A DNA stretch of 64,000 bases from Niallia sp052318935 (GTDB taxonomy: Bacteria > Bacillota > Bacilli > Bacillales > Cytobacillaceae), in NCBI GenBank assembly GCA_052318935.1, contig JBQRKO010000020.1, one strand, 5' to 3'. Positions within the stretch are counted from its first letter, which is position 1, and every line of letters begins with the position of its first letter. This document shows, piece after piece, positions 53,131 through 60,368 of this stretch. The notes under the pieces are model-generated. The model saw only the letters and a list, made by a program, of their open reading frames with translations, was not told where the DNA came from and searched no databases. The translations under genes and the position numbers were made by a program.

Positions 53131-53213
53131 AGAGACTGTCCAAGGGGTCTGATTTTCCTCCTATTATTCGACAAATGGGAGGAATTTTGACCTTATCCTA
53201 TTGGACAATCTCT
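53131..53213. repeat. MITE-like element with GACTGTCCAA ends
   Basis: An 83-bp element with inverted ends AGAGACTGTCCAA and TTGGACAATCTCT (one mismatch). Inside lies a second palindrome from GGGGTCTGATTTTCCTCC to GGAGGAATTTTGACC (53144-53194). The GACTGTCC end type is common in insertion-sequence-derived MITEs. It lies upstream of ykwC and downstream of ptsI. Confidence 0.65.
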
Positions 53214-53278
53214 TAAAATAAGAATAGCTTAAGCAACTTATATAGCTAAAGTGCCTGTACTTATACTAAATATTTTTT

Positions 53279-54997
53279 TTAAGAAAGTTTTGCTGCAGCT
53301 TTTACTGCTTCCATTACTTCTTCTGTTGTAGACATTTGTAATGCTTTTGATGCTAACTCTTCCATTTCTGCTTTTGAAAGGTTTAAGATTTGTGATCTTG
53401 CTTTTAAAATAGAAGTTGCACTCATAGAGAACTCATCTAAGCCTAAACCTAATAATAATGGAATTGCTGTTTCATCTCCAGCCATTTCTCCACACATACC
53501 AGCCCATTTTCCTTCTTTATGTGCTGCGTCAATTACCATTTTAATTAAACGCAAAATTGATGGGTTATACGGTTGGTATAAATAAGAAACTCTTTCGTTC
53601 ATTCTGTCTGCAGCCATTGTGTATTGAATCAAATCATTTGTTCCAATACTAAAGAAGTCAACTTCTTTCGCAAATTGATCTGCAAGAACTGCTGTAGAAG
53701 GAATCTCTACCATAATTCCAAGTTCAATTTTTTCTGCAACTTTTGTACCGTTTGCAACTAAGTTTGCTTTTTCTTCTTCTAAAAGCGCTTTAGCAGCACG
53801 GAACTCATTTAGTGTTGCAATCATCGGGAACATAATTTTTAAATTTCCGTAGGAACTAGCACGAAGCAACGCTCTTAATTGTGTACGGAAAATGCCTTGT
53901 TCTTCTAAACATAAACGTATCGCACGGAAACCAAGGAATGGATTCATTTCTTTTGGCAAGTCCAAGTATGGAAGCTCTTTATCTCCACCAATGTCCAATG
54001 TACGAACAACTACTGGGTTCCCTTTCATTCCTTCAAGAACTGCTTTATACGATTCGAACTGCTCATCTTCTGTTGGAAGCTGATCTCTTCCCATATACAA
54101 GAATTCTGTACGGTATAAACCTACAGCTTCTCCACCATTATTAACAACACCTTCTAAATCATTAGGTGTTCCAATATTTGCTGCTAATTCAACATGAACG
54201 CCATCAGCGCTTACAGTTTTTTCATTCACTAATTTAGCCCATTCAGCTTTTTGCTGTTCATATTGTTCAGCTGTTTTTTTGTAGCTTTCTACTACTTCAG
54301 GTGTTGGATTAATATGAATTTCTCCTTTTAATCCATCTACAATAACTAAATCCCCGTTTTTAATTTCTTCTGTTGCTTTTTTTGTACCAACAACAGCAGG
54401 AATTTCTAATGAACGAGCCATAATCGCAGAGTGAGAAGTTCTTCCACCGATATCTGTTGTAAACCCTTTAACAAATTGGCGATTTAATTGTGCTGTGTCA
54501 GAAGGTGTTAAATCTTCAGCAACCACAACTACTTCTTCAGAAATCATGCTAGGGTTTGCTAAATGTACTCCTAATAAATGTGAAAGTACACGCTTCGTTA
54601 CATCACGAATGTCAGCAGCACGTTCTTGCATATATTCATTATCCATAGATTCGAACATTGCAATAAACATATCTGTTGTTTCTTTTAATGCAAATTCTGC
54701 ATTAATTCCGTCTGTTTTAATTTTATCTTCAATAGGTGCGATTAATTCAGGATCACTTAAAACTAATAAATGTGCTTCAAAAATAGCTGCTTTGTCAGCA
54801 CCAAGCTCTTGATTTGCTTTATCGCGAATAGCCCCTAATTCTTCTTTTGATTTCGCTAACGCTGATTGAAAACGGTTAATTTCATTTTCAGCATTATCTA
54901 TTGAAGCCTTTTCAAAAGAAAGATCTGGTTCAACTAAACGATATGCTTTTGCAATGGCAATTCCGCTGGATGCTGCAATTCCATTTAAAAAACTCAT
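53279..54997 (-). CDS. ptsI: PTS enzyme I
   Basis: A 572-residue phosphoenolpyruvate-protein phosphotransferase that passes phosphate from PEP to HPr. The phospho-His lies in GGRTSHSAIMARS at about residues 185-197, the PEP-site signature DFFSIGTNDLIQYTMAADR and the catalytic Cys region AGMCGEMAGD in the C-terminal domain. Its ATG overlaps the ptsH stop by one base (TAATG), so the two are coupled. Confidence 0.97.
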   Translation of the reverse strand: MSFLNGIAASSGIAIAKAYRLVEPDLSFEKASIDNAENEINRFQSALAKSKEELGAIRDKANQELGADKAAIFEAHLLVLSDPELIAPIEDKIKTDGINAEFALKETTDMFIAMFESMDNEYMQERAADIRDVTKRVLSHLLGVHLANPSMISEEVVVVAEDLTPSDTAQLNRQFVKGFTTDIGGRTSHSAIMARSLEIPAVVGTKKATEEIKNGDLVIVDGLKGEIHINPTPEVVESYKKTAEQYEQQKAEWAKLVNEKTVSADGVHVELAANIGTPNDLEGVVNNGGEAVGLYRTEFLYMGRDQLPTEDEQFESYKAVLEGMKGNPVVVRTLDIGGDKELPYLDLPKEMNPFLGFRAIRLCLEEQGIFRTQLRALLRASSYGNLKIMFPMIATLNEFRAAKALLEEEKANLVANGTKVAEKIELGIMVEIPSTAVLADQFAKEVDFFSIGTNDLIQYTMAADRMNERVSYLYQPYNPSILRLIKMVIDAAHKEGKWAGMCGEMAGDETAIPLLLGLGLDEFSMSATSILKARSQILNLSKAEMEELASKALQMSTTEEVMEAVKAAAKLS

Positions 54998-55263
54998 TAC
55001 TCTGCTAAACCTTCGCTTTTCAAAGTATCAGCTAAACCATTAATTGCATCCTGTTCATCGCTACCTTCAGCACTGATCTTAATTTCCGCACCTTGACCAA
55101 TACCTAAAGACATTACACCCATAATTGACTTAAGGTTAACTTTTTTCTCTTTAAATTCTAAATGAATTTCAGAATCAAACTTGCTTGCTGCTTGTACTAA
55201 AAGTGTAGCAGGACGAGCATGAATCCCTGTATCAGCAATAACTTTAAATTGTTTTTCTACCAT
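54997..55263 (-). CDS. ptsH: HPr phosphocarrier protein
   Basis: An 88-residue HPr. The catalytic His15 is in TGIHARPATLLVQ, and the regulatory Ser46 is in LKSIMGVMSLG, so both PTS transport and CcpA co-repression (through HPr-Ser-P) should work. It is the first gene of a ptsHI operon. ptsG, which precedes ptsH in B. subtilis, is not adjacent. A 430-base upstream region with a hairpin is described separately. Confidence 0.97.
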   Translation of the reverse strand: MVEKQFKVIADTGIHARPATLLVQAASKFDSEIHLEFKEKKVNLKSIMGVMSLGIGQGAEIKISAEGSDEQDAINGLADTLKSEGLAE

Positions 55264-55410
55264 AAAAAATCAAACTCCTTTAAAAAAAATTAAATAAGAT
55301 GTATTACTTTACACTAGCTTTTAAAACTTAAACAACCTTTTATAATAGTCAAGAATTGTTTAACCCATAACTAATATATAATTTAATAGTTACAATTGTA
55401 AACCGTAAGC

Positions 55411-55457
55411 TAAAAAGATGTGAAATTTTCGTGAAATTTGCCTCGTCACATCTTTCA
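55411..55457 (-). promoter_or_regulatory. Hairpin in the ptsH upstream region
   Basis: AAAGATGTGA (55413-55422) pairs with TCACATCTTT (55446-55455). On the minus strand the stem ends CACATCTTTTTAGC, which is terminator-like, about 150 bases before ptsH. It could be an attenuator or the end of an older upstream gene. I found no RAT-like antiterminator sequence. Nothing else stands out up to 55700. Confidence 0.4.
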
Positions 55458-55708
55458 TTTGACTATCATATTTTCTTCAAAATAATCTAAATAATGTAAG
55501 GAAATGAAAATAAGTATGTAGGCGCTTAAGTTTTACAAAAAGACATCTCAAAAAAAGGATAGCATTTCTTCCTTGTGGAGACAATGAAAAATTCTTGTTA
55601 AACAGAAAATATTCCATTAAAATTTAACGAAGTTGTCATATAATGATAGACATATCATTTATTGCTGAGCGGTTTACATAAATATTTAAAAAAGCTGTGG
55701 TGGAAAAA

Positions 55709-56065
55709 ATGAGATATAAACGTGATGAACCATTCCGATTCCAATTTAAAGAACCAATTGAGGCAACATTTACATTCCATACAACGGATAATACATCCTT
55801 ATCTAAACCTGGAAATGCAGAGATCATTGATCTTAGCCCAAATGGCTTAAAATTTATTTCTGAATTAGATTTGCCTGTTAATAATGAACACCTATTATTC
55901 TGTTTTACATTTAAATTAAATAATAAGGAGTTTATTATTCCTGGAAATATCATTTGGAAAAAACCAAGATTAAATCAGTTTTTATATGGGTATGAAGGAA
56001 AAAATGATGAAGGTACAAAAAAAAGAATTGTAGAAATGTTAAAAGAATATGTTAAATATAATTAA
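55709..56065 (+). CDS. PilZ-domain protein
   Basis: A 118-residue single PilZ domain. The c-di-GMP motifs are present: MRYKRDEPFRFQF at the N-terminus (RxxxR type, RYKRDEPFR) and IDLSPNGLKF (D/NxSxxG) at about residues 38-47. It should bind c-di-GMP and act as a small effector. ATG 55709 is chosen with GGTGGA upstream; a GTG four codons earlier is the alternative. It is divergent from ptsH. Confidence 0.8.
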   Translation: MRYKRDEPFRFQFKEPIEATFTFHTTDNTSLSKPGNAEIIDLSPNGLKFISELDLPVNNEHLLFCFTFKLNNKEFIIPGNIIWKKPRLNQFLYGYEGKNDEGTKKRIVEMLKEYVKYN

Positions 56066-56207
56066 TTTTACCTATTCAAAATTACTGACTAAATAATGCA
56101 AAACGTTTCAGACTGATTGAAATACTTGTTTCAAATAGATATTATTTGGATAAATATGTAAGCCAAATGAGTGAGATCAAGCTATTGTCAACAGTCTGAA
56201 TTCCACT

Positions 56208-56402
56208 TTAACTTCTCGGTTCTTTTAGATAGCGATACGTAACATCTCCTCCACGTTCTGCTATACCAAAATAATGTTTAAAATCATCCCTTTTCACAAG
56301 ATGTTCACGGAACGATAAAAATTCTTGTTTTCCAATGGTGATTTCTTCTATATCACCACTTTTTAATTGCTCAAGAATCTCCTTCACCTTAGCTTCTACC
56401 AT
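56208..56402 (-). CDS. Small conserved hypothetical protein
   Basis: A 64-residue hydrophilic protein, predicted helical at the N-terminus (AKVKEILEQLKSGDIEEITI) and mixed afterwards (FREHLVKRDDFKHYFGIAERGGDVTYRYL). GAGAGGAGAGG lies upstream of the ATG, which supports translation. I do not recognise a named family. It lies between the PilZ gene and a family C repeat. Confidence 0.65.
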   Translation of the reverse strand: MVEAKVKEILEQLKSGDIEEITIGKQEFLSFREHLVKRDDFKHYFGIAERGGDVTYRYLKEPRS

Positions 56403-56617
56403 TTATGTACCCTCTCCTCTCTAGTTGAATACTATAAAGATTGTCGAACGAATACTGTTATATTTAAATTGAAAACAGCCTTTAAAAACAATAGCCCCGA
56501 CAAAGGACGACTTCTTTTAAAGAATGGTCTTTCCGATATTAAAACGATCATCTAATGAATGATAACATTTGTCAACAGCATACATTAGTATGATATACTA
56601 TTTTTCAATATGATTTC

Positions 56618-56825
56618 AGAGGATGTTCAAAAAGGCACCAAATGATAAGCGGCGAATCTCTTCGTTGGCTTGCTTTTCCGCTACTCACGTATCCTAAATA
56701 GAGGATCTTCAACGTTGCTCACGTCCTGTGAGCAACGTTGAAGTCACCACATCCTGTGGAAGTCAGTTGCTCAAAGCTACGCCTCCTCGACCTACTTGCT
56801 TCTAATTTGTTACCTTTTTGAACAC
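56618..56825. repeat. Family C repeat, copy 3, with 126-bp insertion
   Basis: The outer parts equal copy 2, but after GGCTTGCTT comes 126 bp (56676-56801) before the repeat resumes. CTTGCTT occurs on both sides of the insert (56669-56675 and 56795-56801), a 7-bp target duplication. The insert holds a perfect 16-bp-arm hairpin CTTCAACGTTGCTCAC/GTGAGCAACGTTGAAG (56707-56743). The rest of 56403-57036 shows no gene. Confidence 0.8.
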
Positions 56826-57036
56826 ACTTCTTCAGCACCTTCATTCTCACCTGAATTCCCAGACTATTCAGATGAAAATGTATGCATCATTTAATGCTAG
56901 TAAACATACTATACATAAATTCTACTTATTTATTAATTATAGACAAATATCATATTTCTTTACGAATAAATTCTAATAGTGCAAACTATAACTACAGAAT
57001 TTATATAAAATTTGGAAAATTAAGGAGTGGATGTCA

Positions 57037-57210
57037 GTGAAAAGAGCCGAGATTGGGAATATAATTGAATTTAGAGGGTTGCAAGGTATAGTCGAAAAAG
57101 TAAATGAAAACTCTGTAATTGTCGATTTAACATATATGAACAATTATCGTGATCTTGAATTAGAACAAAGAACCGTCGTAAATCATAAAAACTACAAAAT
57201 TATTAAATAG
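57037..57210 (+). CDS. ykvS: YkvS-like DUF2187 protein
   Basis: A 57-residue KOW-like protein of the DUF2187/YkvS family, with AEIGNIIEFRGLQGIVEKVNENSVIVDLT, matching the family core. The GTG at 57037 is nine bases from AAGGAG; an in-frame ATG at 57031 is only three bases from it. The function is unknown. A family B repeat starts directly after its stop codon. Confidence 0.8.
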   Translation: MKRAEIGNIIEFRGLQGIVEKVNENSVIVDLTYMNNYRDLELEQRTVVNHKNYKIIK

Positions 57211-57366
57211 AAAAGCGGAAGCGCCTTGGTCAGCCCTGAAGAAAAATGTTCATTTAACTCGAAAAGCGCTTTTAACTTTTAGAGGACAAAGGGTTATTTT
57301 TCACAAGGGCTAGGCGCTGGAGCTAGACATCTGTCAGACTTCAGAAAAATTTCTTTCTTATCTTTT
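57211..57366 (+). repeat. Family B repeat, copy B3
   Basis: A ~156-bp intact copy from AAAAGCGGAAGCGCCTTGG to CTTTCTTATCTTTTA, matching 15046-15200 over its length. It begins on the base after the ykvS stop codon. Confidence 0.8.
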
Positions 57367-57401
57367 AAAAAACTTGTTTCAGTATGCTGAAACTTCGGAG
57401 A

Positions 57402-57527
57402 ATCGGGGCTGTCCAATAAGTCATTTTCCGGCTATTGGATGCCCCTTTTTATGTTCAAGAATACTGATATATCAACATTCTTGATTTTCAATTTTCAATA
57501 GATTTACCCTTTTGGGACAGCCCCGAT
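57402..57527. repeat. MITE-like element with GGGGCTGTCC ends
   Basis: Perfect 13-bp inverted ends ATCGGGGCTGTCC (57402-57414) and GGACAGCCCCGAT (57515-57527). Inside are a shorter hairpin (CAAGAAT ... ATTCTTG) and CGGCTATTGGATGCCCC, which nearly repeats the end. GGGGCTGTCC termini are typical of IS-derived non-autonomous elements in Bacillus. Confidence 0.7.
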
Positions 57528-57597
57528 GAAGTCTCCCATGCGAAACTTTCATATCTAACAAATGTGTTTGATGATTGATTATCGATTCTATTCTGAT

Positions 57598-57699
57598 TTA
57601 TTCAGAAAGCTCTTTTTTTGTTTTCACTTTCCCATGAGGTTTTTGTTTTTGTTTTCTTACAGTCCACTCTCGTTCTTTTTCTCTTTGTGATTTTGACAT
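57598..57699 (-). CDS. Small basic protein, DUF6254-like
   Basis: A 33-residue peptide beginning MSKSQREKEREWTVRKQKQ, then PHGKVKTKKELSE. A perfect AAAGGAGG lies just upstream of the ATG. The pattern REKER-WTVRKQ-Q-PHGKVK matches the short DUF6254 family of Bacillaceae, as I recall it. The function is unknown. Confidence 0.7.
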   Translation of the reverse strand: MSKSQREKEREWTVRKQKQKPHGKVKTKKELSE

Positions 57700-57786
57700 A
57701 ATAGCCTCCTTTCTCTTTACGTAGGTTAATCTTTTTTCCGTTTTTTATCCTCGCCTTTTATCTTTTTTTGCTTATCCTTTCTTCTT

Positions 57787-57822
57787 AAAATTTGACTGTT
57801 TTCATAGAGATTGTTGCTTTTA
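57787..57822. repeat. Solo end of a family A element
   Basis: GACTGTTTTCATAGAGATTG followed by TTGCTTTTAAA is the family A end, without the hairpin core or a second end. It is the relic of a decayed or deleted copy. Confidence 0.6.
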
Positions 57823-57923
57823 AAAATTCCATTCACAAAATGTTCTTTTTTTAGTTATTGACCGTAAGCAGAAAAACTGTTACCATCACAATATATTTCA
57901 TATATGAATGGCACGCGATGAAC

Positions 57924-58014
57924 GTTATGGATCAAACTATAACAGGAGCAGCTTCTGGAGAGACCGTACAATGCGGCACCGAAGGATTCACAATCTCAGG
58001 TAAAAGGACAGGAG
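57924..58014 (+). ncRNA. Glycine riboswitch, single aptamer
   Basis: The glycine aptamer core is recognisable: CTTCTGGAGAGACCG (57952-57966), GCACCGAAGGA (57976-57986) and CTCAGGTAAAAGGACAGGAG (57995-58014). P1 forms between CTTCTG (57952-57957) and CAGGAG (58009-58014). A small upstream hairpin GTTAT/ATAAC (57924-57943) could be the ghost-aptamer helix of singlet riboswitches. A terminator follows, but the next gene is 325 bases beyond that, after repeat sequence. Glycine riboswitches usually precede gcv or alanine/glycine transporter genes; neither is here. Confidence 0.85.
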
Positions 58015-58072
58015 GGTAACTAATACATACTTTACGTAATGATTCGTTATTCTAGCTGATAATTGACCAGGA

Positions 58073-58099
58073 AGATTGGAGAAATCCAGTCTTTTTTTT
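58073..58099 (+). terminator. Terminator of the glycine riboswitch
   Basis: AGATTGGA-GAAA-TCCAGTCT followed by seven T. It lies 58 bases after the aptamer and is the likely expression platform. Confidence 0.8.
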
Positions 58100-58104
58100 C
58101 ATTT

Positions 58105-58310
58105 TCTTCATACTACCAAAATGGATGTCTATTCCTCTACGTGTCGGAAAAAAGTCATTTCCTAAATGTGCATGCTCAAAAAGAAGGACAATCAAAGCAG
58201 AAAAGGTCGAAATGCAGAAGTCACGAAACGCAAAGGCATAAACGGTGCTGTGCGAAGACTGACGTTCGACCGCTATGGCTCTCGGACTTTTTGAACACCC
58301 TCTATATGAA
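58105..58310. repeat. Repeat-like sequence between riboswitch and ACT gene
   Basis: A ~200-base stretch ending GGCTCTCGGACTTTTTGAACACCCTC; the last part is the reverse of the GTTCAAAAA end seen in family C. The other end is not clear. The open frame across it (also crossing the terminator) is not a gene. The position is where a riboswitch target gene would be expected. Confidence 0.45.
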
Positions 58311-58425
58311 AAAAAAATGTTCTTATTAAACTATCCTATTTTGTTAAAGCTATGGTGGCAGGTGCATTATGCACAAGCTCAACATATTCTGTTAACAAAG
58401 CAATTATTTAAATGAGGTGACAAAT

Positions 58426-58701
58426 ATGCAACAACGACGTGCTGTTGTAAGCGTAATAGGTAAGGATCAAGTTGGTATAATAAGTAAAGTAACAACCGTA
58501 ATATCCAATAATCACATTAATATTTTGGATATTAGTCAAACGATTCTCCAAGATTTTTTTACAATGATGATGTTAGTTGATATTTCAAAAAATGAAAATC
58601 TTGATGAATTGCGTAATCAATTTGAAGAACTCGGAAATGAGCTTCATTTAAAAATAAACATTCAATTAGAAGAAATCTTCCAGTCTATGCATCGGGTTTA
58701 A
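58426..58701 (+). CDS. ACT-domain protein (UPF0237)
   Basis: A 91-residue protein made of one ACT domain with VVSVIGKDQVGIISKVTTVISNNHINILDISQTI, followed by a second strand-helix unit. ACT domains bind amino acids and regulate enzymes. GAGGTGA lies five bases before ATG 58426. It precedes the UPF0210 gene by 16 bases, a pairing conserved in many Firmicutes, so the two likely work together. An effector (possibly glycine, given the riboswitch) is speculation. Confidence 0.9.
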   Translation: MQQRRAVVSVIGKDQVGIISKVTTVISNNHINILDISQTILQDFFTMMMLVDISKNENLDELRNQFEELGNELHLKINIQLEEIFQSMHRV

Positions 58702-58717
58702 GAAAGAAGGGAATAAT

Positions 58718-60079
58718 ATGAAAATCGCATTAAACGAAATGATGGAAACCATTAATATGGTTCAAATGGAAAATCTTGATATCCGAACAGTAACGATGGG
58801 AATTAGTTTATATGATTGTGCAAATTCAGATTTTGATAAACTAAACGATGCTGTCTATAAAAAAATTACTTCTTATGCAAGCAAGCTGACAGAAGTTGCA
58901 ACCGCAGTGGAACAGGAATACGGCATTCCCATTATCAATAAACGTATTTCCATTACTCCAATTGCAGAAATTTTAGGAAATGCAACGGTAGAACAAGCAG
59001 TTACATTAGCCAAAACATTAGATAAAGCAGCAAAAACGCTTAATGTTGATTTTATCGGCGGCTATTCTGCCCTTGTACATAAAGGAATTACAAAAGGAGA
59101 TCAAACACTGCTAGATGCATTGCCAGAAGCATTAACTGTTACAGATCGTGTATGCTCTTCTGTTTCTGTTGCTACAACTAGAACAGGAATTAATATGGAT
59201 GCCGTTAAACAAATGGGCAATATTATTAAAGAAGCTGCCGAAAAAACAAAGGATAAAAATGGACTTGCCTGCGCAAAGCTTGTTGTGTTCTGCAATCCTG
59301 TAGAAGATAACCCATTTATGGCTGGTGCATTTCATGGCGCTGGTGAAGGCGAAGTTGTTATTAATGTAGGTGTAAGTGGTCCTGGCGTTGTCTTAAATGC
59401 CCTAAAAAAATACCCTGAAGCAGATCTTGGGGAAGTGTCAGACATCATTAAAAAAACAACCTTTAAAATTACTCGTGCCGGAGAATTAATCGGACGTGTT
59501 GTAGCAGATCGTCTTGGCGTTCCTTTTGGCATTATGGATCTTTCCCTTGCGCCAACAAACGCAATCAATGATAGTGTTGCCGAAATACTAGAAGAAATCG
59601 GTTTAGAGCGTGTTGGTACACATGGTACTATCGCTGCACTTGCATTAATGAATGATGCGGTAAAAAAAGGCGGAGCCATGGCTAGTTCTTACGTTGGAGG
59701 CTTAAGCGGTGCATTTATTCCTGTAAGTGAAGATAATGGCATGATTCGTGGAATTTTAGATGATAGTTTAAGTTTATCTAAACTAGAAGCAATGACTTGT
59801 GTATGTTCCGTTGGCCTAGATATGATTGCATTAACTGGAGAAGTATCACCAGCCACTTTATCTGCCATTATTGCTGATGAAGCAGCAATTGGTATGATTA
59901 ACAAAAAAACAACAGCAGTCCGTGTTATACCAGTACCAGGTAAAAAAGAAGGAGAGATTGTTGAATTTGGCGGTTTGTTAGGAAGAGCTCCTGTTATGGG
60001 TGTCAATCCATTCAGTTCTGCAAAACTAATTGATCGAGGCGGCCGTATTCCATCTCCATTACAAGCACTAATAAACTAA
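58718..60079 (+). CDS. UPF0210 (DUF711) protein, PFL-like fold
   Basis: A 453-residue cytoplasmic protein of the UPF0210/DUF711 family, which shares a pyruvate-formate-lyase-like fold in known structures. Family blocks include GGYSALVHKG, NPFMAGAFHGAGEGEVVINVGVSGPGVV, DLSLAPTNAINDSVAEILEEIG and DRGGRIPSPLQAL. There is no glycyl-radical loop. The function is unknown. It forms a two-gene operon with the ACT protein. Confidence 0.93.
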   Translation: MKIALNEMMETINMVQMENLDIRTVTMGISLYDCANSDFDKLNDAVYKKITSYASKLTEVATAVEQEYGIPIINKRISITPIAEILGNATVEQAVTLAKTLDKAAKTLNVDFIGGYSALVHKGITKGDQTLLDALPEALTVTDRVCSSVSVATTRTGINMDAVKQMGNIIKEAAEKTKDKNGLACAKLVVFCNPVEDNPFMAGAFHGAGEGEVVINVGVSGPGVVLNALKKYPEADLGEVSDIIKKTTFKITRAGELIGRVVADRLGVPFGIMDLSLAPTNAINDSVAEILEEIGLERVGTHGTIAALALMNDAVKKGGAMASSYVGGLSGAFIPVSEDNGMIRGILDDSLSLSKLEAMTCVCSVGLDMIALTGEVSPATLSAIIADEAAIGMINKKTTAVRVIPVPGKKEGEIVEFGGLLGRAPVMGVNPFSSAKLIDRGGRIPSPLQALIN

Positions 60080-60149
60080 ATATCAAGTCTTTTCAGTGCC
60101 ATAAAAGCAAGGTCCCCCTTCTTTTGTAGAAAAAGTAATAATTGCAGAA

Positions 60150-60348
60150 ACTTCAGGCTGACCGAAAACGTTTATCGCATCACAGCGTGAAGCCTTGGGA
60201 GGAGCGGCGGGCAACAGGATGTTGGTCAGAACGACGTTGTCACAGGACGTGACGTACTTAGTCGTTCATCCTCTGTTACCCAGTAATGAGCATCCAAGCA
60301 AGGTGAACAACGAAGAAAGCGAGCGTTTCTCGACAGCCTGAGGATATA
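60150..60348. repeat. Inverted-repeat element after the UPF0210 gene
   Basis: CTTCAGGCTGACCGA at the left and TCGACAGCCTGAGG at the right are inverted. Inside is a GC-rich stretch with TCACAGGACGTGA, the reverse of the CACGTCCTGTG motif found in other repeats of the window. It lies between two convergent genes. Confidence 0.55.
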
Positions 60349-60368
60349 CCCCTTCTTTTATGTCGCTT

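Noticed and set aside
57723..57833. 36-codon lysine-rich frame starting GTG near 57833 on the minus strand
   Set aside because: Its first half is the solo family A end and there is no ribosome site before it.
58063..58329. 88-residue frame after the glycine riboswitch
   Set aside because: It starts inside the riboswitch terminator and crosses repeat sequence; no ribosome site and no family pattern.
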